A stretch of DNA of 64,000 bases from assembly GCA_022702705.1 (NCBI GenBank), contig CM040425.1, forward strand, positions 7,146,001 to 7,210,000, given 5' to 3'. Under the pieces are notes generated by a model. That model saw only the letters and a list, made by a program, of their open reading frames with translations. It made no database searches and was not told the DNA's origin. Position 1 is the stretch's first letter. Each line of letters begins with the position of its first letter. The translations under genes and the position numbers were made by a program. Below are positions 32,986-43,499 of the stretch, piece after piece. Source of the DNA: Papilionanthe hookeriana x Papilionanthe teres (lineage: Eukaryota > Streptophyta > Magnoliopsida > Asparagales > Orchidaceae).

Positions 32986-33504
32986 TTACGGATCAAGTAG
33001 AGCTTTGATCAGAGACTCTCTCATCTCCTTTGACAGGATCAGAGCGTCGTAAATGCTCAGTCGGGCTGGCAACTTCCTAAGATGAGCTAGTACGTTGTAA
33101 TCCACTTTGCTCGAGCTTATGGTTTCCTCTTGGGCATGTGTTTCTTCCATTGCTGGGGGTGGTTCTTCTTCAGTAACTGTCTTCTTTCCTTTATCCATCG
33201 GGGTCATCCCCGAGGGTAACACTTTTCCTCTTCTTAAATACACCTCTGTTATCTCTTCTGACGCTGAGGTCGATTCTTCTGGTGTTGACTCTGAATCTGA
33301 CAAGTCCAAGTCGATGGCGATTGGCGTTCCTTTACATTCAAAAACTGGTTCGTCGCTTCCTGAACTATCGTAACCATTGTCGTTGGCATCTTCACCTTCA
33401 TTGGCAAGTTCATCAGAGTTTTGTATGACTTGAGGATCGTCTTGAGAATCGAAATCGGGGTTAAATTGGTTATGATCAGTTATGTCACTAGTAGAGACAA
33501 ACAA
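32986..33504 (-). pseudogene. Acidic linker between gag and protease
   Basis: A Glu/Asp/Ser-rich stretch, SGSDEPVFECKGTPIAIDLD followed by EEITEVYLRRGKVLPSGMTP, ending SSSKVDYNVLAHLRKLPARL and LSKEMRESLIKALLDP. The fragment inside the copia element has the same phrases near 18070-18450. It has no enzymatic role; a frame change separates it from the gag frame upstream. Confidence 0.8.
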
Positions 33505-33564
33505 AACGTAACCAAAATCAAAATCGTTAAATTCAAAATGCCCTGAAAGGGCGAAGAGGTAGTC

Positions 33565-34827
33565 CTACAAAGTCAGGGGTTCGAGGAATTTCTCCCCCAA
33601 ATCCGAGACAACCAATCTAACAGGAGCAGTCCCTATCCTACCCCTCGAGCTATCGGTCTTCACTTCGTCCACGTTCTTCTGCCTCATCTCCCGTTGCAGC
33701 GACTTCTCTGGCATAATGGCTATCGCTGGCTGAGCAGGATGCAGACTCTGAACTGAAGCTTGTGTTGACGCGGTCTGAATCTGGTTCGGGATCCTTCTGG
33801 AAGGTCTGGTCCAAGCCGTGTTCCATCCCTCGTCCACCGGATGCGATTTCACTAGGTGAATATGCTCATCCGAGATCACATTCACAGAACCTTTTTCAGG
33901 TTCTTTCAAATATTCTTTCGGAATAGCAATATTCTCTTCATTATAATTCCTCTCGAGCCAATCTTTGAAGCTGAAACAGTTTTCTATGGTATGGCCGAGC
34001 AACCTGTGGTACGGACAGTATAGGGGATGGTCTTTCTTATCGACCTCCTTTGGTTTCTTTAGCTCAGGCAATCTGAATTCTGGCTTCTTGATCAAGTTTC
34101 TGAACATCTTTGCCACTGCGTCATCCCTGAAGGAATACACCCTATTGAGTCGGGCCCTCATCGACGAAACCTGTCCTCTATCCTCTCTGTAAGGCCTTTG
34201 CTGGAGCGGTTGTTGACCTGGCTGACTATACTGCTGAAAATTCTGAACATACTGCGGTGGTCGTTGGACATACTGTGGTGGCTGCTTGCACGTCATACTG
34301 CGGTCGCTGCGCGTCTTCGTTGCGGGCTGGCTGCGCGCATCTTGTCGTGACAGCTCGGCCTGAATCTGCATGGGCTGCTTGCCTTTGTCCACCGTCGCCA
34401 CTATCACAGACTTCTTCTCGAACGCTTTTACTATTCTGGGCTTTTCAGTCTTTTCCTGGAATTTCGTGTGCTTAATCTCCTCTTGTAAGCTGTTGGCTTT
34501 ACTGAGTAACTTTTCAAACGACTTGATGGTGAGTCCTTTAAGCATGAAAGCTATCGGTCCATGGATGCTTTTAAGTAAGATCTCAATCGCATGTTGCTCT
34601 TGCAATTGGGGCTCGCACTTCATGCTTAAGTTTCTCCACCGTAGAATATACTCTACCAGAGTCTCTGTGGGCTTCTGACGCTCCATTATAAGCTCTCCAA
34701 TGGTAATGTGGTGATGTACTCCGGCGAATCTCTTCACGAACAAATTTTCCAACTCTGTGAACGTCTTGATCGACCCATTAGGCAATTCAGCGTACCAATC
34801 AAATGCAATCCCTGAAAGGCTGCTCAC
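33565..34827 (-). pseudogene. Gypsy gag core and zinc-binding motif
   Basis: A 420-codon open frame. It begins LSGIAFDWYAELPNGSIKTF (the gag core) and continues FVKRFAGVHHHITIGELIME and LVEYILRWRNLSMKCEPQLQ, then a Gln-rich stretch. It ends with YSFRDDAVAKMFRNLIKKPE, the metal-binding block CPYHRLLGHTIENCFSFKDW (complete here) and IAIPKEYLKEPEKGSVNVIS. Gag would build the particle. This is the best-preserved gag in the window. Confidence 0.9.
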
Positions 34828-35537
34828 GAACTGGCGGAAAAGTAGTGCCTCGCTACCCCCCGCGTTGCAGCAACTCGCTCGGAAGTGTGCAACATGCTGA
34901 CGGGGTTGCCTGTTCCATCGAAAGTCTTAAAGGTTGGTGGTACAAAACCTTTAGGATATGGGACGGCATCGAACTCCTCCGGGTAGGGTCTACCCTTTGA
35001 AATTGACGCGCCCCCTTTCGAGTGGGCTAAGGCTTCCTTTACTTGTTGCTCGACCAACTGCTTAATGTCTTTTTCTGGCACCATGTTCTGAGTCGAATCT
35101 TTCTTCGGCGGCTCATCTTGGCTTGCAGAAGCGACTTCCCTTCTTTCGTCGATAATATGAACAATCTCTGGCTGGTTTACATCCGGGGATGCTACTTCTT
35201 GTGAATGTGATCGTCCCCGTGCTGCAACCATAACAGCCATCATTTCTTCGATTCTCTTCTCGAGGCGGCTAATGATCTCATCTTTTTGCTAGGAAGCCCT
35301 TCGCCACTCATCCACTGTGTTCTCCTCAACAGACGGAGCATCACGCGCAGACGACGTAGCTCGGGTTTCAACAACGTTAACCTCGGCGAATTCTTCATCC
35401 ATGTAGTCTGACAGGTCATAATCTTCGTTGTCGAAACTTACTCCTCGCTCCTTTGCTAGCCCGGTGATTTCAGCTCTAAGCTTCTTCAGTTTATCATCAA
35501 CTTCCTTCCCTTTAACCCTTTTAAGATCGGTTGGCAC
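34824..35537 (-). pseudogene. Gypsy gag N-terminal half, two frames
   Basis: One frame (35537-35289) carries VDDKLKKLRAEITGLAKERG and YMDEEFAEVNVVETRATSSA. The next (35243-34824) carries QLVEQQVKEALAHSKGGASI, KGRPYPEEFDAVPYPKGFVP and PTFKTFDGTGNP. A stop in the aligned region and a frame change near 34860 break it. The phrases match the copia-embedded sister copy closely. Confidence 0.85.
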
Positions 35538-36352
35538 CTCTTGAAGGTTTTCTGTAGTAAGCTCTGAAGCAGTCGTAAAGTAGCAATTGGAGCATCGGAC
35601 TTGTATTCCGCTTCCATGGAACGCTCCTCTGATCCTTTCAAAAGTATTGGTTCAGCGACCCTAGGTATCCACGCCTTCTTTCTCAACGTTGATGCTTTGG
35701 GACGGGGTGTCTCGGTAGGGCCATCAGCGCGTCGAAAGGGGGTATGCTCCCTAAAGTGTGAACCAAATACTATGGAAAGTGGTCTTTTCCCGTTATCCCT
35801 CCTTGGAGGTTCTTCATTACAAACAGCAGGTAACACTCTGGGACCCAGACGAGACTTGGCCGACTTGCGACTAGCAGGTCTCTGAACGGCTGAAGAGAGG
35901 TTTGAAACGGTAGCAACAGTAGAAACACGGCTCCCTAATCGTAGCTTAGCTGGAACACGAGGTAGTGGTAGCGGAGCAGCAATCCTACGAAGACTCTCTT
36001 CTCCGGTAGAGGCAGACAACGGATGAAACCTACTCCCTTTGAGGAGGTGAGAGGCTCCAAGCTCTGCATCCTCTTCTGGCTGAGGGATCAGCTCAACGGA
36101 AGTCAATCTCTTCGCAGCTTTCAGAATCCTTCGTTTGTGGTTCTTCCTCTGTGCCTTGGTTAACGGCGCAGCCTGAGAGCTGGAACCAACCTCAAGCACT
36201 GACGGTGTAGAAGCAAACACATCTACAGAATCTTCCTCAAACAATATCTCCTTTCCTTTTGCAGATGGTATAGTTGGTGCAGTGATTGCAAATCCGGCGG
36301 CGATAGCGGTAACGATCCTCTTTGGCACGCAAACAACGGACTTCGCAGACAC
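35486..36352 (-). CDS. Gypsy extra N-terminal coding region, middle part
   Basis: A 288-codon open frame just upstream of gag. It is basic and rich in Ser, Pro and Arg (LTKAQRKNHKRRILKAAKRL, RPASRKSAKSRLGPRVLP) with no enzymatic domain that I recognise. Tat/Ogre elements commonly carry an additional ORF before gag whose function is unknown, and the position fits this. It overlaps the gag N-terminal frame at 35486-35537 and the preceding frame at 36223-36352, which suggests one original polyprotein split by frameshifts. Confidence 0.6.
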   Translation of the reverse strand: MSAKSVVCVPKRIVTAIAAGFAITAPTIPSAKGKEILFEEDSVDVFASTPSVLEVGSSSQAAPLTKAQRKNHKRRILKAAKRLTSVELIPQPEEDAELGASHLLKGSRFHPLSASTGEESLRRIAAPLPLPRVPAKLRLGSRVSTVATVSNLSSAVQRPASRKSAKSRLGPRVLPAVCNEEPPRRDNGKRPLSIVFGSHFREHTPFRRADGPTETPRPKASTLRKKAWIPRVAEPILLKGSEERSMEAEYKSDAPIATLRLLQSLLQKTFKRCQPILKGLKGRKLMIN

Positions 36353-36615
36353 GGGGCAATAGGCTTAGCGGGAGTACTCCTGGTCTTTGGCCTTTTAATT
36401 GCGGGAAAATCAGCATCTCCATTCAAATCGTATTCGGCAGCAGGCTCGGTGACATCTGACGGAGCAGTCTTCATGACTACGTACGGTGCCTTTCCAAGAA
36501 TGACTTCGACCTCGTCAAAGCCGGTGCCGAACCTTATCATTGCCCCCTGATAGAGCTCAGCTTTGTCGCGGGGTAGATTCCCATCGAATGAGAAGATCAA
36601 CTTGGGTGACGACAT
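36223..36615 (-). CDS. Gypsy extra N-terminal coding region, start
   Basis: It begins at ATG 36615 with MSSPKLIFSFDGNLPRDKAE and continues AMIRFGTGFDEVEVILGKAP and AEYDLNGDADFPAIKRPKTR. This is probably the true start of the element's coding region, since it lies about 580 bases inside the primer-binding site and nothing open precedes it. After about residue 85 the reading shifts into the next frame, so the C-terminal part of this frame is likely out of phase. Function unknown. Confidence 0.6.
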   Translation of the reverse strand: MSSPKLIFSFDGNLPRDKAELYQGAMIRFGTGFDEVEVILGKAPYVVMKTAPSDVTEPAAEYDLNGDADFPAIKRPKTRSTPAKPIAPCLRSPLFACQRGSLPLSPPDLQSLHQLYHLQKERRYCLRKIL

Positions 36616-37196
36616 TCCAACTGCCAGTTGAAAAGAGTTCCAAAGGTTAGTTACGGCCTACACTCTTTAATTTCAGTAAGAAATACCAAAATCAACAAAA
36701 GTCGTCTTATGAACTGGGTAACTCTTTTTTTATCATTATCATTGTCTTGATGTTTTTAAATTATTTTATCTTTATTTCCGGATTGCGATTTGATTTATTA
36801 ACGGCGTTTGCTTAATTCGAAAATTAAGTGAAATGTACGAAAGCAGATGTTTGGTTTAATTTGCCGATAGCAAATCAAAACCCGAAAGACACGGAGTAGA
36901 AGTGAAATTCAGGACCGAGTCCTGAGATGAATTCACGACGCACCTCGCGCACTAACACACCTATTGGGGGTCCGACCTCACACAATCAAAAGAAAACCCT
37001 AAGAATTCCCGAACCACTCTGTTTGAGGTGGTTAAACAGATGGTTCTGAAATCAAGAGAGTTGACCGTACTTGCCCAAGAAAGAAATGAGCGAAGCATGC
37101 CAACGGAAGAACGAAAATCTGGACCATGAGGGACATGGACACATTGTCAATGTATGAAGATAGAAACCGTTGATCATAATGGAGAGTAGAGCAAGT
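36616..37196 (-). other. Untranslated leader of the second gypsy copy
   Basis: It lies between the primer-binding site and the first ATG on the minus strand. No open frame or repeat is seen. This is the place where packaging signals would lie. Confidence 0.55.
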
Positions 37197-37218
37197 CCCC
37201 AGCGGAGTCGCCAGAAGT
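37197..37218 (-). other. Primer-binding site, Tat/Ogre type
   Basis: On the minus strand this reads acttctggcgactccgctgg, followed by gg. The phrase tggcgactc.gctgggga is the characteristic primer-binding site of plant Tat/Ogre-type gypsy elements, usually attributed to tRNA-Arg. It directly follows a CA dinucleotide (37220-37219), the expected LTR end. Confidence 0.75.
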
Positions 37219-40200
37219 TGTCGGCCGCTGAAATGTTGTGCGCGTGCGTCTTTGAGATTTTAAGATTTAATTTAATTTATATGTGTATATTAATTTTGAA
37301 AGTAAAATTTTTTTAAATTTTAAAATATGAGAATGAGAGTGGACGGATCTCATTCGTTTAGCAGTTTGAATGAACGAGCGTCATATTGCAAGTAACACAT
37401 CTATCCCGAAGAATAGACACCCTACTTAACGATATCGCTCGATCAAATAAACTACGAGATTCATGACATCCGTTACAGTCTCGCAAACCTTTATGTGAGC
37501 TGACAAATTCTCATATTTAATACGAAAAGAATCGAATAGGGTTTATATTATCCAGAGTCTTTAAAGCTCCCTTATAGAGCGAGCCGCATAGTCGATACTC
37601 CCTCAAATGACCGAAATCGCCTAAGAGAACTCTCGATTTAGATCAGGGGTTTCTATCTTCATGAAATCAAAAAGTAGGGTTTTCAACGAAGTGTGATAGT
37701 AAGAAATCCAATAGGTGAAAGGTGCAATGAGGAACAGTTGTTTCCAGAGTCAAAAGAAAGAAAGGTAGGGGACGTCACGGATCTCGAGGAGAACCTCGAT
37801 GACTTCCCAGACTATCCTATGGTTGGGCTTTAAATTTTGGAAATGGATTTAATTAGATTTCAATCCTGTCAATTAATTATAGGGATTACATTTGCATAAT
37901 ATTCGATTATGCAAACAACCTGAAAGATAGGAGGATTTACGTCGTATCGGACGACGACCTCGGAATCCTAAGCGAGTTAGGGCTTATATCGCACAGCAAG
38001 GCTATGCAAAAGCCTAACGGAACAGGTGAGGATTTATGTCGCGCTAGACGGACTACCTCGAAGTCCTAAGGCTTGTTATTTAAACTAAGGAATGGTTTTG
38101 CTGATGTCGACACATGTTTTGCTGAAGAAGATGGCCGTGTTGCCCACCGTGCTCCAAGCTCCACGTCGTAGCGAGATCGCAACTTATGTTTAAAGTTTAG
38201 GTTAAAATGGACATGCAAGTTGTTTTATTTCATTTTTATTATCACTTTTATTGCGAGAGTGAGTGTGCAACAGTGACGGGGGTAGCAGTAAAAGGAAGCA
38301 TGCAAAACAAGCAGGAACATGCTATAGTGAACAACAGGAAGCAGGTATCACAAGCAGGTTATGCTAAGCTAAGCAGTAAACATGCTAAACTAAGCAGGAG
38401 CAGGTACTAGAAAAGTAAAACATGCTACGCAGTAAAGAAAAGAAGTAGAAAAATGCTGCAAGTGTACCGTAAGCGATGATTACCCGCGGTGTATCGTTAC
38501 CTGTTTATTGTTTTCATTTTTATTGTTTTCCTGCAGAAAATGCATTAGTGCAAGAAAAGAGCAAGAGTAAACGTAGTAGGAAAGACCTAAGTGAGTAGGG
38601 GTACTACCGTACGTGCACAGTAAGCAAAGTGTGAAATCCCGACGACAAAAACAAAAGAAAGATGACAAGAGAGCAAAGAAAATCGTGAAAGAAAACAAAG
38701 AAAATCGAGAAAGAAAGAAAAGGGCTTCCGTGGAAGACTTCGAATAAAACCACGAAAGAGGAAAAAAAACAAAACAAAGTGGTAGCGAAAACCGCAAAAG
38801 CACCGAAAGAAACTCACAGATGTCCCGCTAAACTCACGGCGAACCGTAGGAAAGCCATGGGGCATCTGGAAAAAGACCCGTAAGCACGGTGGTGTTAAGG
38901 ACTCAGAGCTGTGCTATATGTCCCACCTTAGGTGCTGACTACTGGACCGACTTTCTACAGAAGGCAGCCCTAACCCAACTCGAGTAGCCGACTGTGGACC
39001 TTTCTAAATTTTCACACATTTCATTTTAGGTTTGCATGCGAGTAAAAGCTGTAGGTAAGTAGGCTATGTCGTGGTGAAGGTAATTTTGTATTTTTCAAAT
39101 GTATGTATTTTGTTTTGAAATATTTTCAGTCCACAGGTCGACTACCCTAATAGGACTAGGACTACTAACATCTTTAGACCGTCGGCAGTAGAAACTCCAA
39201 GGACGGGCGAATAGTGTCGTGATTCCTGCTCTACTCTCTACAGAGTCTCTGAGTCAGGCGACACCATTCTATGATTCTCGTAACCTTCCCTATGCAGTAT
39301 TATCAGTGTCCCCACCGCACTTACAGCTTTGCTTGATGGCCCCACATATAACCCAAAGGGGTTATATGTGCACACCTACACGTCCCCTGTAGGTGCGGAC
39401 ATTGAGCCAAGAAACAAGGAGAAAACTAGGGACGAGAGAGCAAGGAAAGAAAGAGGGAAAGCGGTCCACCTAACACAATTTCGTAAAAAGAGGTGAACCG
39501 TTTTCTAATGACAATCAAAACAAGTCACCCTGAACTCCCGACCGTCCTTACACAACCTAAAAAAAGGACCTAAAGGCACATCGGCGCTCTCGGAGAGGAT
39601 ACGGACTAAACCCCTAGGGAACACACCCCTTTCCCCCAAACGACAATCGTAAAAGCATGAAAAACAGTACATAAAGATACTGACCAAGCCCTGGAGTCTG
39701 GACCACTGCTGGGATTCCTCCAAACTCCAAGTACCCGCATTAATTTTCAATTCCTGAAATACAGACTCCCCCGGTAGGCTCACCCATGGGCTCGGGACTC
39801 AAGCTATGACAATAGAAGAATCAGTAAACTTTCAATGCATAAGAAAGAGAATGGACAAGCCATAAGCCACCAAACTAGCATCAATTCCACCAAATAAACC
39901 TCCAAGAAGTATTTCGAGTATCGTGCTCAATTTATTTCCCACAAGTAAATCGTGGAGGCTCTTCCAAATTCATTAAATCAATTTCATAGACAAGTGTAGC
40001 AAGAAGCAAAGCCACCATCACAATAATCACCCCAATAAGGCTCTCGGCCAGGGCTAAAAACAGGAGTAAAGGCTCACGGCCTAAGCTACAACAAAAGGGC
40101 AGCAAGAGGTAAGGCCCCGACAAACCAAATCACCACAATGAGGCTCACGGCCAAGCCCCAACAAACCATCCATACTAAATCAAATTCATCACAAATGCAT

Positions 40201-40329
40201 AGGAATGAACCCGTAGGGTAACCAAGCAATTCAGCCCACCTACAGCCTAAAAGAAGCACAAACTCGAGCCCAGGAGAGACCTATACCCGAGTCGTTCAAA
40301 GGCTGCACCGGGGGAGGCTGCAGGAATAG

Positions 40330-40920
40330 CAGGAACCAAAACCGAGCCCCAACATACTGTGGGAATAGCTGCTAGGCAGCAACAAAACCAAACAACAAAA
40401 GGGCCCCCAATCTAAATGCCATAGAGGGACGGGAACAACAAAACGTAAGACGAAAAGAAAAGAAGGCCCCTCCCAAATTCAAATGCCATAGAGGGAACGG
40501 CTGCAAGAGCAAGCAAAAACACAAAGACAAAAGCGAGTCCCTAAATTCGGATGCCAAAGGGGCAACTGCGCAGGCGGCCCGGACACAAAACCGAGCCCCT
40601 TTCAAGTGCAATGGGCTAGCTCACAGAGCAAGCAAGACACCAAACCAAGCCGGATTAGGGCCCAACCCGAGCCACCACACGACTAGGATCAAGCCCAGCA
40701 CCAAGCTAATAACAAGAGTCGAAAGCCAAGCCCCAAAAGTGCTAGGGGGCAGCCGCCAGGCAGCAATAAACAGAAACAAAATCGAGCCCCCATATCAAGT
40801 GCAAAGGGAGCGGCTGCAAGAGCAGCAAAGCATAAAAACCGAGCCCCCATATCAAATGCAAAGGGGGCAGCTGCAAGAGCAGCAAAACCACAAAACCGAG
40901 CCCCTCAAATGAAGCCAAAT
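40330..40920 (-). repeat. 57-bp tandem repeat inside the putative LTR
   Basis: The anchor ccgagcccc...aaatgcaaaggg..gcagctgcaagagcagcaaaa recurs. The last three units are at 40783, 40840 and 40897, exactly 57 bp apart. Earlier units at 40343, 40400, 40463, 40534 and 40592 are 57 to 71 bp apart, and a unit-free gap lies at about 40640-40730. Unit ends carry GCAGCTGC, itself palindromic. Confidence 0.85.
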
Positions 40921-41733
40921 GAGATTTCACAAGATCCCCAAAATCCACCTCCGTGTAAAAATAAATCCGGGCTACCAAATTAAGTGTAAAGCTGAAACAA
41001 AACTCCTCCATACATTCACCATGACGATGTATAAAGCCACAATATATTTAGCATAAGAACGAACATGGGGCTTTCCAAAGTAAAGTAAAACTTTTCCCTA
41101 ACATATAACTTTGATGAAGGATAGCCATAAGGAGCAAGAGGTGAGCCCCAAACATGTATATCAAAAGCTAAGCAAGTTCCTCCATGGTTCATGCTAGAAA
41201 GAAAGTAAGAAGAGGGGCTTAGAATGCATACCCCAACATGCTAGAAGAAGGCTAATACTTTGCCTCAAAACATATTTTTCATGCCTTAGATAATGTAAAA
41301 GAGAGAGGGAGGAGCCAATGTCATGCCTTATTTCCACCTCCTCAAGCAAATAGCCACACCTATGCTTTAAAGTATACTCATATTCTCACTCTTAACATGT
41401 TTCAAGTGATGAATATACCCAAAATAAAGCCACAACAACAGGCTATAAATTGCTAAAAGGAAAGGAAGAAGCAAATACTCAAGCTAGTTGGGCTAGAAAA
41501 TAACTCCATGGCATGCAAGTGCCCAGCCGAGAGGCTAAACAAGAAGGAACTAACCAAAGCCACAAGCCACAAGCCCACATCAGGCCAAACCGAGAAGGAG
41601 AGAAAGGGAGTAAGGCATACCAGGTAGTATAGAGTGCACAAGAAGAAGCAAAGGAAACTAGGCTCCAATTCAACACCAACTCCTCAAGGGAAATCAGCCA
41701 ACCAACCAACCCAAAATTCATCCAAAAATGGGG

Positions 41734-41743
41734 CCTTTATAGG
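41734..41743 (-). promoter_or_regulatory. Candidate TATA box of the gypsy LTR
   Basis: The minus strand reads cctataaagg in a GC-rich setting, followed downstream by a pyrimidine-rich stretch. It is the only strong TATA sequence in this GC-rich part of the LTR, so the element's transcript would start roughly 30 bases further along the minus strand (near 41705). Confidence 0.5.
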
Positions 41744-42667
41744 CAGAGGAGGGAGAAGAGGGCCGCTCCTTACCTGTGGAGTCGGGCGCAAGTGGGGAAT
41801 GGCAGGGAGATGGCGACAAAATGCCGCAGGTAAGAGCCGAGGCTCGGCAGCAAGGGCGAGAGTCGAGCGGGAGAAAGAGCTGCGCGAGGTGACCTTCGCG
41901 CAGGGATAACACTCGAGAAAGTATGGGGAGAACCACGCGTGGCTCGAGAGGGCAACGGCTACAAGAAAGAGACACGCTCGAGCGCGGGAGAAGGTGGAAC
42001 GGGAGCCCCCAACAAACGAGCGAGAGACAGCCAGCCGATCGAACAGGTAGAGATTAGGGCTTAGGATAGATTAAATAGGTTTTAATATATATATATATAT
42101 ATTATTAATTTTATTAAAAACACGCCCAAAATCGTAATTTCCGCTTCGGCAGGCGATCGTCGCAATATCAATTTTAGGCAGAAATGACGTTCCGGATGCA
42201 ACGACGCAGTCCGTTTCGTCATCTGAGGTCGTTTGGACAACCTCGTCGGCGGTCGCGTCGAAAGCGTCAAATCCAGCATTTTCTGGAATTCTGACTCGAC
42301 GTTGGTCGTCCTGGCATTCTGACTTCAATCTCAATCCGCTGCGAGGTGGGTGAAAGCATCGAGGCCGTGGTCCGAGGAATTTGTGCTAGGTGGTGCAGGA
42401 AACGTGCACAAGGCTGTCCTAAGGTCCGGTGGTCCTATAGGAACTCAATTTGGACTCCTAACGTTAATTCCAACCTGCTATGAGCTAGAGGTACGAAATT
42501 TCGTCCGGGATTCCAAAAGAGTAAAGAGGTGGTTTTGAGCATTCTAAAACGAGGTAGGCCCATTGCTAAGAATCTAAGATCATCGGGGAAGCTCCTAAAG
42601 CTAGAACCCTAAATCCTAGGAGGAAAACTAAACCTCGAGGGCTTTGTTTTAATCCATATAAAAACTT

Positions 42668-42860
42668 TTAAAGAAAAAAAAATTTCCAAGACTCCTTTTG
42701 AGCAACAAACAAAAGAGGTTGCTCCATGCATACATCTTCCAACATATCATCATGCAGAAAAGCACTCTTCACATCCAGCTGATGCAGAAGCCAACTATTC
42801 AACGCAGCCAAGGATAAGAGGAGGCGAACTGAAGTTAACTTAGTTATCATAGAGAATGTG
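42668..42860 (-). pseudogene. Copia RT fragment
   Basis: ITKLTSVRLLLSLAALNSWL and LHQLDVKSAFLHDDMLEDVC are standard copia RT blocks, followed by MEQPLLFVAQKESWK. Similarity then ends abruptly and the frame closes in FFFL. The catalytic YVDD region is not present. Confidence 0.88.
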
Positions 42861-43190
42861 TCTAAGTAGTAAATCCTATAAATTTAAGCATAGCCTTAGC
42901 CACAAATCGAGTTTTGAGATGAGCTACAGATTCATCAGAATGAAACTTAACTGCAAATACCCACTTACAACTAACAAAATTCTTTTCAGAAGGTTCCACG
43001 TTCTATTTTTGGTTAATACATTCATCTCATCAAGCATCATTGCCCTCCACCCAAAATGGGATAAGGCTTGTTGAACAAATCTTGGAATCTCAACAGAGTC
43101 AAGAGAAGCAAAAAACGAGCACGAAATGGAAGATAAATTATTATAGTTTACAAAATAAGAAACATGATAAGCACATTGAAGCTTAAGTTT

Positions 43191-43454
43191 TTAAAGAGCA
43201 ATGGGTAAATCAAGATCATTGGGAGGAGTATCCACTAGTGAGGACGATACTGATTTCAGACTAGGATCATGACAGCGAGATCTTCTAGAGTAAACATTAA
43301 TGATAAGTGGTTTGGGCTGAGGCATTGGAAACTGAGCTGGACCAGGATCTAAACTTATGATGTGATGCATTAACAACGCATCAGAATATGGTGAGAATTT
43401 AAACACTAATGAGTCACCAACGAATGAGGTTTGTTTGAAAGTTGACATCAACAA
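43191..43454 (-). pseudogene. Copia integrase-RT spacer
   Basis: The frame carries FSPYSDALLMHHIISLD and PKPLIINVYSRRSRCHDPS, ending PPNDLDLPIAL. The VYSRR and DLPIALRKG-type blocks mark the spacer just before copia RT. It is out of frame with the integrase fragment. Confidence 0.75.
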
Positions 43455-43499
43455 AAACCATATACAGTCTAAGAGCGGAAAACTCGATACCTTTTTTTT

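Larger units (their letters stand above)
31316..42640 (-). mobile_element. Second Ty3/gypsy copy, Tat/Ogre-like, 3'-truncated
   Basis: A minus-strand element with, from high to low coordinates, a putative giant LTR, primer-binding site, leader, N-terminal ORF, gag, zinc motif, retropepsin and the entry to RT, where it is cut. It belongs to the same family as the fragment inside the copia element. The large LTR and the additional coding region before gag fit the Tat/Ogre group of plant gypsy elements, which is known for both. RT, RNase H, integrase and the 3' LTR are absent, so it cannot move by itself. The low-coordinate end abuts unrelated DNA next to the GH28 fragment. Confidence 0.82.
37219..42640 (-). 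repeat. Putative giant 5' LTR (about 5.4 kb)
   Basis: In minus orientation this stretch ends in CA at 37219, next to the primer-binding site, and is almost free of coding sequence. It is richer in GC than its surroundings and has a TATA box (41743-41734), an AT microsatellite (near 42085-42107), a 57-bp tandem array and a low-complexity gcag/atgcta-rich part (38280-38420). Ogre LTRs reach about 5 kb, so the size is acceptable. The outer boundary was not seen directly; it must lie between about 42540 and 42665, where a copia fragment starts. There is no 3' LTR to compare with. Confidence 0.55.

Noticed and set aside
38480..38865. Phe/Cys/Ser-rich membrane-like protein on the minus strand
   Set aside because: It is the complement of a purine-rich run in the putative gypsy LTR. 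Low complexity makes it open and seemingly hydrophobic.
40372..41011. Leu/Phe-rich frames on the minus strand
   Set aside because: They follow the 57-bp tandem repeat and change frame with it, so they are repeat-driven.
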